Shown: positions 16,958 through 26,087, counted from the first letter of the stretch. The stretch: 45,403 bases of DNA from Gordonia sp. UBA7599 (GCA_002477755.1 DLKD01000147.1:1-45403); one strand, 5' to 3'. The notes: a model not told the origin generated them from the letters alone. Made by a program: numbers and translations.

Positions 16958-18613
16958 TCATGTCCCCACCTCGACTCGGGCTCGACGCGGATCGAGCGGC
17001 GGGACAGCGGCGATCAGCGACCGGGTGTACGGGTGCTCCGGACGTTCGAAGATGTCGGCGACGGTGCCCATCTCGACGATCTCGCCGCTCTTCATGACCG
17101 CGACCCGATGGGCGATGCGGCGCACGACAGCCAGGTCGTGGGCGACGAGGAGATACGCGACACCGGTGTCCGCCTGCACCTGCATCAGGAGGTCGAGGAT
17201 GTCGGCCTGGATGGAGACGTCAAGTGCCGACAGCGGCTCGTCGAGGGCGATCACTGCCGGCTCGGTGGCCAGGGCACGGGCGATCGCGAGGCGCTGGCGC
17301 TGCCCGCCGGAGAAGGCGCGTGGGAACCGTTGACCGTATTCGGAGTCGAGGCCGACCTGCTCGAAAAGCTCAGCGACGCGGGCATACGCCTCGTCGCGGG
17401 GGCGCCCCGCGACGCGCAACGGCTCGGCGACGACGTCACGGGCGGTCATCCGCGGGTCCAGCGCCCCCGCGGGGTCCTGGAAGACTATCGAAATCTGCTT
17501 CCGCAGGGCGCGCGCCGCTCGCCCCCGCAGGGTCGACGGATCCACGCCCGTCAACCGCACGACACCCGGCGGCTGACTAAAGCCCATGATCTCGTGCAAC
17601 GTCGTCGACTTGCCGCTGCCGGATTCGCCGACGATGGCCAGCGTTTGCCCGGCTTCCACGTCGAAGGAGACACCCTTGACGGCCTGGACCTCGCCGGTCC
17701 GCCGCCGCAGGAAGCGCGACGTGACTGCGAACGTCTTGGTGAGGTCGGTGACCGACAGCACCGGCGAACCGGTGGTCGAGTGCTCCGCGACGGAGGAGGG
17801 GAGTGTATCGAGACCCCGCATCGGACCGTCGATCCGAGGAACCGCATCTAGCAGCCGCACCGTGTAGGGGTCTTGCGGGTGGTCGAACACCTCCTCCACC
17901 GGCGCATGCTCGACCGCCCGACCGCCGTGCATGACGACCACGTCGTCAGCGAGCCGGGCGACCACGCCGAAGTCGTGGGTGATCAGCACAAGCCCGGCGT
18001 CGGTCTCGTGCTGCAGCGTCGCCAGCAGGGTGAGGACCTGGGCGGCGACGGTCACGTCGAGGGCGGTCGTGGGCTCGTCGGCGATGATCAGGTCGGGTTC
18101 ATTGGCGATCGCCATGGCGATCATCACGCGCTGGCGCTGCCCGCCTGACAGCTGATGCGGGTAGGAGTTCGCGCGGACATGCGGGTCGGGGATGCCGACC
18201 GCGTCGAGCAGTTCGACGGCCCTCGCACGCGCGGCCGCCTTGCCCATCGATCGGTGCACTTGCAGCGCCTCGACGATCTGCGCGCCGACGGTGAACACCG
18301 GCGTCAGCGAGGACAGCGGGTCCTGGAAGATCATCGCGATCTCGTTGCCGCGGATCTCGGAGAGGTCATCGTCGTCGACGCCGATCAGCTCACGGCCGTT
18401 CAACCGCGCCGAACCCGTGACGAGCGCCGACTCGGGCAACAGGCCCATGATCGCCAGCGCCGACGCAGATTTGCCCGACCCCGATTCACCGACGATCGCA
18501 ACGGTCTCCCCACGTCCGACGGTGAACCCGAGTCCGCTGACCGCGTCGACCCGACCGGCCTCGGACCCGAATGCGACTCGGAGGTCGGCCACCTCCAGCA
18601 ACGGTTCACTCAT
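16958..18613 (-). CDS. oppD: Oligopeptide ABC transporter, fused double ATPase
   Basis: A 551-residue cytoplasmic protein with two complete ABC ATPase domains in one chain, as in actinobacterial OppD. Domain 1 has Walker A GESGSGKS at 42-49, signature LSGGQRQR and Walker B LIIADEP. Domain 2, from about residue 290, has a second GESGSGKST, signature FSGGQRQR and [17 protein letters not shown] and [10 protein letters not shown] after each domain are the oligopeptide-family C-terminal elements. It energises OppB-OppC. Its start overlaps the oppC stop as ATGA. Confidence 0.94.
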   Translation of the reverse strand: MSEPLLEVADLRVAFGSEAGRVDAVSGLGFTVGRGETVAIVGESGSGKSASALAIMGLLPESALVTGSARLNGRELIGVDDDDLSEIRGNEIAMIFQDPLSSLTPVFTVGAQIVEALQVHRSMGKAAARARAVELLDAVGIPDPHVRANSYPHQLSGGQRQRVMIAMAIANEPDLIIADEPTTALDVTVAAQVLTLLATLQHETDAGLVLITHDFGVVARLADDVVVMHGGRAVEHAPVEEVFDHPQDPYTVRLLDAVPRIDGPMRGLDTLPSSVAEHSTTGSPVLSVTDLTKTFAVTSRFLRRRTGEVQAVKGVSFDVEAGQTLAIVGESGSGKSTTLHEIMGFSQPPGVVRLTGVDPSTLRGRAARALRKQISIVFQDPAGALDPRMTARDVVAEPLRVAGRPRDEAYARVAELFEQVGLDSEYGQRFPRAFSGGQRQRLAIARALATEPAVIALDEPLSALDVSIQADILDLLMQVQADTGVAYLLVAHDLAVVRRIAHRVAVMKSGEIVEMGTVADIFERPEHPYTRSLIAAVPPLDPRRARVEVGT

Positions 18614-19497
18614 CGGCCACCACCGGGCTCGGCACCGGCGACCTCGACCGGTTCGGTCACGGTCGGGTTGGCGGCGTTCGGGTCCAGCGCGTCACGCAGA
18701 CCGTCAGCCATCAGCGTCATCGACAAGGTGAGCAGGGTGAGTACCGCAGCGGGGAAGTAGAACAGCCACGGCGACGCGACGATCGTGCCGACGCCGGACT
18801 GCAGCAACGAGCCCAGCGACACGTCGGGGATCTTCACGCCCAACCCCAGGAACGAAAGCCCCGTCTCGGTGAGGACCGTGCCGACCACCGCGAGCGCGAA
18901 GTTGATGACCAGCAGCGACGACATGTTCGGGATGATGTGGCGGGCGATGATCGTCCACGGCCGCTCCCCCATGTAGCGGGCGGCGATGACGAACTCGCGC
19001 TCGCGTATCGACAGCGCCATGGAGTACACCACTCGGGCGAGCATCATCCAGCCGAACACGATGAGCGCCACGATGATCCACCGCCAGTCGCCGCCGGTGG
19101 CGTTGGCCGTCATCGCGAGGATGAGGAAGCTCGGCACCACTAGCAGCAGGTAGATCAGACCCATCGTCGCCTTCTCCACCCAGCCGCCGAAGAAGGCGGC
19201 CAGCGATCCGGCGATAGCCGCGATCATCGTCGTACCAACCGCCACCGCGAGCGCGATGATCAGCGACCGCTGCAGGCCGTGGACGACCTGCGCGTAGAGG
19301 TCGTTGCCGGCGTCGTTAGTGCCGAACCAGTGGCCGCTCCCGGGCGGAAAACCGATGGCCAGGAAGTCGGTGTCGGTGTAGCTGTAGCGGGTGAAGAGGC
19401 CGCCGAAGATCGCGAAGGCGACCAGTAGCAGGAACAGGACGAGTCCCACGACTGCGGATCGTCGTCGGGAGAAGCGCTGCCACATCAGCGATTTCAT
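18610..19497 (-). CDS. oppC: Oligopeptide ABC transporter permease C
   Basis: Predicted 295-residue inner-membrane permease. It has an N-terminal membrane segment (VVGLVLFLLLVAFAIFGGLF), the HWFGTNDAGNDLYAQVVHG segment typical of OppC/DppC, and further hydrophobic helices. The EAA-like coupling loop is near REREFVIAARYMGERPWTI. ATG 19497 was chosen because it overlaps the oppB stop (ATGA) and gives the usual N-terminus; upstream open frame is antisense noise. It pairs with OppB to form the channel. Confidence 0.92.
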   Translation of the reverse strand: MKSLMWQRFSRRRSAVVGLVLFLLLVAFAIFGGLFTRYSYTDTDFLAIGFPPGSGHWFGTNDAGNDLYAQVVHGLQRSLIIALAVAVGTTMIAAIAGSLAAFFGGWVEKATMGLIYLLLVVPSFLILAMTANATGGDWRWIIVALIVFGWMMLARVVYSMALSIREREFVIAARYMGERPWTIIARHIIPNMSSLLVINFALAVVGTVLTETGLSFLGLGVKIPDVSLGSLLQSGVGTIVASPWLFYFPAAVLTLLTLSMTLMADGLRDALDPNAANPTVTEPVEVAGAEPGGGR

Positions 19498-20480
19498 CGG
19501 CTGCTCCGGACTCTCGGGTCGAGAAGGACGACTGCGACATCGGCCAGGATTGCGCCAATCGCCGTCGCCAGGGCACCGAAGGCCGCGACGGCGACGGCGC
19601 CGTGGATGTCGTTGGTGCTGATCGACGTGACGAAGTAGCGGCCCATCCCCTCCCAACCAAAGATGGTCTCGGTGATCACCGCACCGGTGAAGATCGCGGG
19701 GATGGCGAAGGCGACGCCGACGGCGACCGGGATGATCGCGGTGCGCAACGCATGTTTGCGCACCGCCTGGCCGTGGGTGAGGCCTTTCGCGCGGGCGGTG
19801 CGCACGAAGTCCGCGTCGACGGTATCGAGGAGCAGCGAGCGCTGCAGGAAGTGCAGCTCGGCGTACTGGGCGAGTACGAGGGTGATCGTTGGGAGGATGA
19901 GGTGTTTGCCGCGGTCGACGATCGTCGGCCAGAAGCCCTCGACGTCGATGCTGCGCGCGCCCGACACCAGCACCACCGAGTGGCCGGTCTTCTGATTGAT
20001 CGTGATGCCGATAAGCACGACGGCGAGCCCGATGACGGCGACGGGAAGGTTGATGAGAAAGATGGACACAGCCTGCAGGATCCGGTCGGGGACCTGGTAC
20101 TGGCGCATCGCGGTGTAGACGCCGAGGCCGACGCCGAGCAGCGTCGCCAGAACGGTCGCACCGAAGACGAGTTGTGCCGACACCCCAGCGCGATAGGCGA
20201 TCTGCCCGTTGACGCTGACACCGGTAGGGCTTGAGCCCCAGTCCCAGTGCAGCAGGATCCCGGTGAGCCAGGTCCACCAGCGCTCCAGGATCGGCGTCTT
20301 GTCATTGAGGTTGTAGCTGCTCAACGCGGCGTCGACAACGGCGGGCGGCAGGGGTGGTTTGCGTACGGCGTAGTTCGAGCGGGGATCCAGGAACGCCGTG
20401 GCGATGAAGTAGGTCAGGTTGACCGCGACGAAGACGAGCACCGCCCAGGTGCCGACGCGTCGCGCGACATACCCGATCAA
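19494..20480 (-). CDS. oppB: Oligopeptide ABC transporter permease B
   Basis: A 328-residue permease with N-terminal VARRVGTWAVLVFVAVNLTYFI, five to six membrane segments, and the coupling loop DADFVRTARAKGLTHGQAVRKHALRTA (key residues EAA-like ARAKG). It is the first gene of the oppBCDAA operon. The start is a TTG at 20480 with GGAGGGG a few bases upstream. It is divergent from the Clp_N gene; the 254-bp gap contains tandem repeats and two palindromes. Confidence 0.92.
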   Translation of the reverse strand: MIGYVARRVGTWAVLVFVAVNLTYFIATAFLDPRSNYAVRKPPLPPAVVDAALSSYNLNDKTPILERWWTWLTGILLHWDWGSSPTGVSVNGQIAYRAGVSAQLVFGATVLATLLGVGLGVYTAMRQYQVPDRILQAVSIFLINLPVAVIGLAVVLIGITINQKTGHSVVLVSGARSIDVEGFWPTIVDRGKHLILPTITLVLAQYAELHFLQRSLLLDTVDADFVRTARAKGLTHGQAVRKHALRTAIIPVAVGVAFAIPAIFTGAVITETIFGWEGMGRYFVTSISTNDIHGAVAVAAFGALATAIGAILADVAVVLLDPRVRSSR

Positions 20481-20578
20481 GTCCGCCCCTCCGCCCCGGT
20501 CCGCTGCCGATCATTCTCACAGCCCGTGAATGCGATGGCCGTTCGGCCGACCTTACCGCTGAGTGGCCCTCGCCACCC

Positions 20579-20678
20579 GCCGACTGGGCCGTCCCCCGCC
20601 GCCGACTGGGCCGTCCGCCGTCGCCGACCGGGCCGTCCACCGTCGCCGACTGGGCCGTCCGCCGTCGCCGACTGGGCC
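20579..20678 (+). repeat. Repeat array A, 22-bp unit, 4.5 copies
   Basis: Head-to-tail units begin at 20579, 20601, 20623, 20645 and 20667 (last partial). Each starts GCCGACYGGGCCGTCC and varies near its end. There are no spacers. The array lies between the divergent starts of oppB and the Clp_N gene. The reverse complement of array B (21452-21574) has nearly the same unit. Confidence 0.9.
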
Positions 20679-20686
20679 CCACCGGA

Positions 20687-20733
20687 CGTCAACCCATAGT
20701 TGACGCAATTCCAACGTCAACCTAGAGTTGACG
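20687..20733 (+). promoter_or_regulatory. Leaderless promoter built into two identical-arm palindromes
   Basis: Two perfect 19-bp palindromes, CGTCAAC-N5-GTTGACG, occupy 20687-20705 and 20715-20733. TTGACG at 20700-20705 (right arm of the first) and TAGAGT at 20723-20728 (inside the second) are a -35 and -10 pair with a 17-bp spacer. The -10 ends 6 bp before the ATG at 20735, so the transcript should start at or near the ATG. A dimeric repressor on either site would block RNA polymerase. The HTH of the encoded protein itself is a candidate (inference). Confidence 0.72.
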
Positions 20734-20734
20734 C

Positions 20735-21451
20735 ATGACCGACGCGCAGACACCCGCACAGCTATCGAACGTCCGCCTCGACGACTTGATCACCGCGGTT
20801 CGTCGTGCAACCGATGACCCACTCGACCAACTGTCAACCGCGATGACCGTCTCCGAGCATCTCGGCGACGTCGGCGACTCGTTGATCGGACACTTCGTCG
20901 ACCAGGCCCGCCGCGCCGGCCAGCCCTGGAGTGCCATCGGCGCGAGCATGGGGGTCACCAAGCAGGCAGTACAGAAGCGCTTCACCGCGAAGGCCGACGG
21001 GGATCCGTTCGCACGCTTCACCCCGCGCGCCCGCAACGTGCTCGTCCACGCACACGACGACGCGGTGCGCAGCCAAGCCGAGAGCATCACGCCCATACTG
21101 CTCGCCCGCCACCTCGTGCCCGACGACCAGTCCCTCGCCGTCGTCGCACTCAAACAAACCGGCGCCGATATCGACGGGCTGCGCAAGGTTCTCGGTGATC
21201 CGAGTCCGACGGAAGCCACACTGTCGGCGGACGCACGCACCATGATCCCCTATTCGGACGGATCCAAGAAGGTCCTCGAAAATACCCTCGCCATCGCCCT
21301 CGACCGGGGCCACAACTACGTCGGAACCGAACATCTACTGCTGGCGCTTTTCGACGACGAGGAGACCGCCACGGTGTTGGCCTCGCACTATGCCGACCGT
21401 GACAAGATCGACGCGGCGATCACCGAGCTCCTCAAGAGCGCGACGCCTTAG
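20735..21451 (+). CDS. HTH protein with Clp N-terminal repeat domain
   Basis: A 238-residue protein. Residues about 15-85 include a helix-turn-helix-like segment (WSAIGASMGVTKQAVQKRF). Residues about 90-238 contain the double Clp_N repeat (FTPRARNVLVHAHDDA..., then YSDGSKKVLENTLAIALDRGHNYVGTEHLLLALF), the part of ClpA/ClpC that recognises adaptors and substrates. No AAA+ domain is present. It could be a regulator that senses misfolded proteins or Clp substrates through the Clp_N module (inference). There is no Shine-Dalgarno sequence; the operator abuts the ATG. The stop codon is followed at once by repeat array B. Confidence 0.85.
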   Translation: MTDAQTPAQLSNVRLDDLITAVRRATDDPLDQLSTAMTVSEHLGDVGDSLIGHFVDQARRAGQPWSAIGASMGVTKQAVQKRFTAKADGDPFARFTPRARNVLVHAHDDAVRSQAESITPILLARHLVPDDQSLAVVALKQTGADIDGLRKVLGDPSPTEATLSADARTMIPYSDGSKKVLENTLAIALDRGHNYVGTEHLLLALFDDEETATVLASHYADRDKIDAAITELLKSATP

Positions 21452-21574
21452 GACCCACTCGGCGACCTCGGACGACCCACTCGGCGACCCGGGACGACCC
21501 ACTCGGCGACCTCGGACGACCCACTCGGCGACGCGGGACGACCCACTCGCGGGATTTCTGGGCCCACTCGCGGG
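21452..21574 (+). repeat. Repeat array B, 22-bp unit, four copies plus degenerate end
   Basis: Units begin at 21452, 21474, 21496 and 21518, each starting GACCCACTCGGCGAC; a degraded fifth starts at 21540. The array begins on the base after the Clp_N stop codon and ends at the stop codon of the convergent cation-efflux gene. Read in reverse complement the unit starts GCCGAGTGGGTCGTCC, matching array A at 18 of 22 positions for the best pairs. Confidence 0.9.
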
Positions 21575-22480
21575 TCAGGGGCGGCGATGGGCCTCATAGG
21601 ACCGGGGATCCTCGAGCGGCTCGATGTGGATAGTCACCACCAGATCCTCAACAGCCTCGTCCAGACGGCCCTCCACCGCCTCGGCCAGGTCGTGGCCCTC
21701 CTGCACTGACCACCGGCCGGGCACCAGCATGTGCATCTGGACGAAGCGCAGGTGACCGCTCTCGCGTGTGCGCACATCATGGAACTCGACGTCGTCGGAT
21801 CGGAATCCGTCAAGCACACCGTCGATCTCCGCAACCTCCGCGGCGGGTAGCACCGCATCCATCAGCCCCGACGTCGACTCGACGACCAGCCGGTACCCGA
21901 CGAACAAGATGTTGATGGCCACGGCAATGGCGATGACGGGGTCTAGCCGCTCCCACCCGGTCACGGCGACGACGATGATCCCCACGACGACGCCGACGGT
22001 GGTCACCAGATCCGTCAGCAGATGTTTCCCGTCGGCGGTCAGCGTGATCGACCGGTACTGCCGCCCGGCCCGGATCAGAATCAGCGCCACGGCCCCGTTG
22101 AGCGCTGCGGCCACCACCGAGATCAGTACGCCGACGCCGAGCGATTCCAACGGCCGCGGATGGAGCAACCGCTCGACCGCCGCGACCAGGATCACCGCCG
22201 CGGCGACGAAGATCATCGCCCCCTCGACGCCCGCGGAGAAGTACTCGGCCTTGGCGTGTCCGAAGTTGTGGTTGTCGTCGGCGGGCCGCGCCGCGACGCG
22301 CAGTGCGATGAGAGCGACGACCGCCGCAACGAGGTTGACGACCGACTCGGCCGCGTCTGAGAGCAGGCCCACCGAACCGGTGACCCACCACGCCCCGGTC
22401 TTGAGGGCGATGGTGGCGATCGCGGCGCCGATGCTCAACCACGCGAATCGCTGCAGGCGGGCGCGGTTCGTCACCCCCAC
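21575..22480 (-). CDS. Cation diffusion facilitator (CDF) efflux protein
   Basis: Predicted 301-residue inner-membrane metal/proton antiporter. Six membrane segments are followed by a cytoplasmic ferredoxin-like C-terminal domain. Metal-site segments are LLSDAAES in helix 2, HNFGHAKAEYFSAG after it, and DGKHLLTDLVTT in helix 5. The aspartate and histidine pattern fits zinc, iron or manganese export; the metal cannot be decided. The start is taken as GTG 22480, since GAGGTGG lies 8 nt upstream; a GTG two codons later is also possible. It is divergent from the TPR-like gene. Confidence 0.88.
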   Translation of the reverse strand: MGVTNRARLQRFAWLSIGAAIATIALKTGAWWVTGSVGLLSDAAESVVNLVAAVVALIALRVAARPADDNHNFGHAKAEYFSAGVEGAMIFVAAAVILVAAVERLLHPRPLESLGVGVLISVVAAALNGAVALILIRAGRQYRSITLTADGKHLLTDLVTTVGVVVGIIVVAVTGWERLDPVIAIAVAINILFVGYRLVVESTSGLMDAVLPAAEVAEIDGVLDGFRSDDVEFHDVRTRESGHLRFVQMHMLVPGRWSVQEGHDLAEAVEGRLDEAVEDLVVTIHIEPLEDPRSYEAHRRP

Positions 22481-22535
22481 ATTGTGGCCCACCTCGGCGG
22501 TATGATGCAGATCACATATGGATCGGAGGCGGCGC

Positions 22536-23075
22536 ATGCTCGATGAGATGCAGGCCGAGGCGAAGTCGCTCTACGTCGACGGGGAGTACCTCCGCGCGCT
22601 CGCGGAGTTCTCCGTGTTGGCCGAGATCCGCGCACGACGGGAAGGCCCGTACTCCCCCAGCTATCTGCGCAACCTCCACGACTGCATTCGTTGCGCATAC
22701 GAGCTCGCCCGCTGGCCCGACTGCGTCGGCCTCTGCACCGAACTGCACGGGAAGTATGTGCGCACCCACGGGCGGGCGGAGTCAGACACCGTGGACGTCG
22801 CCAAGCGGTGGGCGTGGGCGCTGCTGAACTTGCGCGAGTATCGACGCGCCGTCGCGGTCTATCTGCAAACCGCGGACGCCCTGTGGGAGTCCGATCCGGT
22901 GGCCGCCCGACGACTTCTGGGCGCTCCGGCGACGTTGCGCGCTGAGGTCGACCCCGCAGAGTTCGCCCAGCCGCTGCGGCACGGCCTCGACCTGCTGACG
23001 ACGATCGCCGAGCTCGAAAACGAAACCGACGCCAACCCGTCACTCACTGTGGACGGATTGGCGCCGGTTTCGTAG
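22536..23075 (+). CDS. TPR-like helical protein of unknown function
   Basis: Predicted 179-residue soluble protein of helical pairs resembling tetratricopeptide repeats: EAKSLYVDGEYLRALAEFSVL, RCAYELARWPDCVGLCTEL (shown to 19) and AWALLNLREYRRAVAVYLQT. Spacing and small residues fit TPR. It may mediate protein contacts. ATG 22536 is preferred because GGAGG (22525-22529) lies 6 nt upstream; an in-frame ATG at 22518 has no such site. I cannot name a pathway. Confidence 0.7.
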   Translation: MLDEMQAEAKSLYVDGEYLRALAEFSVLAEIRARREGPYSPSYLRNLHDCIRCAYELARWPDCVGLCTELHGKYVRTHGRAESDTVDVAKRWAWALLNLREYRRAVAVYLQTADALWESDPVAARRLLGAPATLRAEVDPAEFAQPLRHGLDLLTTIAELENETDANPSLTVDGLAPVS

Positions 23076-23080
23076 TTCTC

Positions 23081-23100
23081 GCGCCGGATCATTCCGGCGC
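23081..23100. terminator. Bidirectional terminator hairpin
   Basis: GCGCCGGA-TCAT-TCCGGCGC is a perfect 8-bp stem between the converging TPR-like (+) and HdeD (-) genes. Confidence 0.65.
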
Positions 23101-23105
23101 AGTGA

Positions 23106-23660
23106 TTAGGCCTTCTTCGGAAGGCTGAACAGCGACGCGACGCTGACGACGATCAGCAGGATGCCGGCGACCCACACGAAGGTCGCCAGACCCAGGGCCG
23201 GCCACACCAGCATGATGATGCCCGCGGCGATCGAGATCAGACCCGAGATGATCGCCCAGATCTTCGAAGCGTGGCGCGAGCCGGTGGTCGGGCCGAAGAA
23301 GTAACCGAAGCCCTGGAAGATCCAGCCGATGCCGATGAACACCGCGAGGAACCAGACGCGGTTGTCCGGGCTGAACAGCACGACGCCGCCGGCCCAGATG
23401 ATCAGCAAGCCGAGGAGCGCCAGAGCGAACCGGTAGCCGCCGGAAAGGAAGGTGGCCGCAAACGACTCGTACAGCCGGAACAGGCCCGAGGCGATCAAGC
23501 CGAGACCGAGCAGGATGCCCGCGACGTCGATCGTGGCGGCCGGCCACACCAGCAGGATGATTCCGAGGACGATTCCAGCCAGGGCGGCGAAGATGTAGGT
23601 GTTCCTAACAGCACCAATCGCCTTGTCTGGAATTTGGCGTTCAATATCAGCAATTGTCAT
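23106..23660 (-). CDS. HdeD/DUF308 family membrane protein
   Basis: A 184-residue protein of about six hydrophobic segments in the DUF308 (HdeD) pattern, including repeated GI(I/L)LLVWPA motifs (GIILLVWPAATIDVAG and GIIMLVWPALGLATF). HdeD in E. coli contributes to acid resistance; in actinobacteria the role is unproven. It sits in the cytoplasmic membrane and ends with SLPKKA. A glutamate decarboxylase, another acid-resistance protein, lies 8 kb away, but nothing links the two directly. Confidence 0.85.
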   Translation of the reverse strand: MTIADIERQIPDKAIGAVRNTYIFAALAGIVLGIILLVWPAATIDVAGILLGLGLIASGLFRLYESFAATFLSGGYRFALALLGLLIIWAGGVVLFSPDNRVWFLAVFIGIGWIFQGFGYFFGPTTGSRHASKIWAIISGLISIAAGIIMLVWPALGLATFVWVAGILLIVVSVASLFSLPKKA

Positions 23661-23753
23661 GTGAACAGGCTAGCCCACGTCCGGATGGCTCGGCGCGCAA
23701 AAGCCGGAGTTGTTCTCTCTCTGATTCCACCCCCCTCCGTGTAGTAAGTACTC

Positions 23754-24620
23754 ATGGCGAATCTCGCGTTCTTCACCGAAGCCGACGGCTGGTTCCACCC
23801 CACCCCCGTCGCGCGCAGCATGTGGGCCAAGGCCACGTTGACCGGCCCGGCCACTTGCGCATTGGCCGCGCGCAGCGCCGAGCTCGCCGGCGGCCGGGAT
23901 GGCTTTCGCCCGGTGCGGTTCACGATCGACCTCTTCCGCGCGGCCCGAGAGATCCCGACGACCACGACGACCACGATGCGCCGCGACGGCCAGCGGGTGC
24001 GCGTGGTCCAGGTCGACGTCGTGCAGCGCGCCGAACCCGACGACGAGCCGGTGACCGTCGCGTCGGCGACCACCGTGTTCCTCAAGGAGTCGGTCAAACC
24101 GCGCGGGGAGCGGTGGACGCGGGGGCCCTCGACGTTCAATCCACCCGATGCCCCCGATGACGACTATTACCCCCGATTCACCGCCGAGGCGTCGACGACC
24201 GCCGACGGTACGGAATCGCCTGCCGTCCCGTGGACCCGTGACATCGGCTCAGGGCAGGTCGCCGGCCGCAAGAGCTACTGGTGCAACGCGCTGCCCGCCG
24301 TCGCGGGCGAGACCCCGACACCGTTCCAGCGCGCTGTCGTCAGCGCCGAGTCGACCAGCCTGATGGGCAACTGGGGCACCGAGGGCATCGCGTTGATCAA
24401 CTGCGACCTCACCGTCGCATTGGCACGACTGCCCCGTAGCCGCCGCGTCGGCGTCGACTCCGATTTCCACGTCGAGGACGCCGGGATCTCGGTGAGCGAG
24501 ACCATCCTCTACGACGCCGAAGGTCCAATCGGGACTGCGATCTGCACCGCCGTCAACAATGCACAATCAGAGATCGACTTCACCGTCGTAAAGCCCTCAG
24601 ACCGCCTGCGCCAGTTGTGA
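23754..24620 (+). CDS. Double hot-dog acyl-CoA thioesterase-like protein
   Basis: A 288-residue cytoplasmic protein resembling TesB-like thioesterase-family proteins: an N-terminal hot-dog half (about 1-115, with FRPVRFTIDLFRAAREIPTT) and a C-terminal half (about 170-285, with AESTSLMGNWGTEG and FTVVKPSDR). It presumably hydrolyses acyl-CoA. The family has weak signatures, so the substrate is unknown. The intergenic sequence on both sides is short. The neighbours differ in function, so it may be a single-gene unit. Confidence 0.7.
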   Translation: MANLAFFTEADGWFHPTPVARSMWAKATLTGPATCALAARSAELAGGRDGFRPVRFTIDLFRAAREIPTTTTTTMRRDGQRVRVVQVDVVQRAEPDDEPVTVASATTVFLKESVKPRGERWTRGPSTFNPPDAPDDDYYPRFTAEASTTADGTESPAVPWTRDIGSGQVAGRKSYWCNALPAVAGETPTPFQRAVVSAESTSLMGNWGTEGIALINCDLTVALARLPRSRRVGVDSDFHVEDAGISVSETILYDAEGPIGTAICTAVNNAQSEIDFTVVKPSDRLRQL

Positions 24621-24684
24621 TGGCGGCCTGCGGGGCCGTCCTCCGATCTGACTCCGACGGCCCTGGCCTGGTACCCTGCTCACC

Positions 24685-25749
24685 ATGTTTTCGCTTCGAC
24701 TCGGCGTGAAGGGGATTGCCCTCGGTGCAGCGGCGATCACCGCCGCCGCCCTCGCCACCGCGACCGCACCCGAGGCCGATGCGTATGTCGCCGGACGTGG
24801 CAGCATGGTGGCCCGACTCACCGGGCCCGGCGCCATGAACGACACGCTCGGGAAATACAACATCCTCGGAACCGACCTGGGCATCCTCTGGGACAACGGG
24901 CAGAACGAGGTCCTCGCCGCGTTCGGTGACACCCAGTCGTTCGACGGGTGGTCGATCCTGCACGGCCAGCTCTTCCACATCCGCTCCAACGTATTGCTGC
25001 GCAGCCGGGACCGCGACCTCTACAACGGCATGACCTTCACCGGCCACGCCGGTGGCATGGGCTACGCCAAGCGCCTGATCAAGCCGACGCACCGCGAGAT
25101 CACCATCGTCCCGACAGGCGGCATCTCGGTCAACGGCAAGCAGTACATGGGAATCCAGGCAGTCAACCTGTGGGGCGACGCAGGCCGGTGGCAGACGCGC
25201 TACGGCGCGCTGGCCGTCTCGGGCAACAACGGCGAGACCTTCCCGCGCATCACCGCGTACCGCCCCAACTACAAGGGCAACCGCAAGTTCCAGCAAGTCG
25301 CCATGATGAAGGACCGCGGCTTCGTATACGTCTACGGTACGCCGAGCGGCCGCTACGGCGCGGTGTACCTCGCACGTGTGCCGGAGAAGAAGATCGAAGA
25401 TCTCGGCGCGTACGAATACTGGTCGGTGACCCGCTGGGTGAAGAACGCACCGTCGGCCGCGACGCCGATCATGAGCGCGCCGACCGGCGAGCTGTCGGTC
25501 GCCTACAACCGGTATTTGGGCCGCTACGTCTCCCTCGCCACGCGCGACGGCGCGACGATGCGCACGTCCCCGAACCCCGAGGGGCCATGGACCGCCGGCC
25601 ACAACATCGTGCCCGGCAACGACCCGATCGGCGGCTACGCACCGTTCATCCACCCGTGGTCGTTGGACGGCCCGACGATGTTCTTCACGTATTCGATCTG
25701 GCACGGTTACCAGGTCTATTTGATGCGGGTGAACCTCCGGCGTCCGTGA
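24685..25749 (+). CDS. Secreted DUF4185 protein, probable endo-D-arabinanase (GH183-type)
   Basis: A 354-residue secreted protein. A signal peptide (about 1-32) ends APEADA. DUF4185 features follow in a propeller-like pattern: DLGILWDNGQNEVLAAFGDT, MGIQAVNLWGD, SVAYNRYLGRYVSLATRDG (19) and FIHPWSLDGPTMFFTYS. Members of DUF4185 were shown in mycobacteria to be endo-D-arabinofuranases (family GH183) that cut the arabinan of arabinogalactan and lipoarabinomannan; I rely on memory for this. If correct, this enzyme remodels the polymer that AftD (41792) helps to build. Start ATG 24685. Confidence 0.78.
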   Translation: MFSLRLGVKGIALGAAAITAAALATATAPEADAYVAGRGSMVARLTGPGAMNDTLGKYNILGTDLGILWDNGQNEVLAAFGDTQSFDGWSILHGQLFHIRSNVLLRSRDRDLYNGMTFTGHAGGMGYAKRLIKPTHREITIVPTGGISVNGKQYMGIQAVNLWGDAGRWQTRYGALAVSGNNGETFPRITAYRPNYKGNRKFQQVAMMKDRGFVYVYGTPSGRYGAVYLARVPEKKIEDLGAYEYWSVTRWVKNAPSAATPIMSAPTGELSVAYNRYLGRYVSLATRDGATMRTSPNPEGPWTAGHNIVPGNDPIGGYAPFIHPWSLDGPTMFFTYSIWHGYQVYLMRVNLRRP

Positions 25750-25802
25750 GTCGCCCCCGACTAACATGGTGATCCAAATCACCATGACTGTCGGAGGCCC
25801 CC

Positions 25803-26033
25803 ATGCCGAATCGGTTCCTGCATTACGGCGGCGGTAAATACATCCTCAACCGCGAGGGCGAGGCACGTCTGCAGCGCGTGCTCGAGTCGGTGTACGGCAA
25901 CGGGGCCGACCACCAGTGGTTCACGCTCTACCCCGACAGCCCGACGCCGTGCAGCCTGCTGATTGCGCCCGGTGTGCCGATGTCGGTGGAGACCGAGTTC
26001 GAGGTCGGCGAGAACGTCGACGCCAAGTGGTGA
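25803..26033 (+). CDS. Small conserved-looking hypothetical protein
   Basis: A 76-residue soluble protein without a recognised domain. It contains FLHYGGGKYILNREGEARLQRVL and ends EFEVGENVDAKW. TCGGAGGC lies 8-12 nt before ATG 25803, and codon use is GC-biased as in real genes. It stands alone between the DUF4185 gene and endonuclease IV. A possible role is not visible. Confidence 0.7.
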   Translation: MPNRFLHYGGGKYILNREGEARLQRVLESVYGNGADHQWFTLYPDSPTPCSLLIAPGVPMSVETEFEVGENVDAKW

Positions 26034-26087
26034 GCCGACCGTCGACGCCCGCGCCGCCGCGACGGCCCGGCCGAATAACCTAGAGCC

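Noticed and set aside
18610-20277. Longer N-terminus for oppC, extending to 20277
   Set aside because: The extension is antisense-like frame over oppB. ATG 19497 overlaps the oppB stop as ATGA and gives the family N-terminus.
20579-21574. CRISPR array
   Set aside because: Units of 22 bp follow each other directly without spacers, and there are no cas genes.
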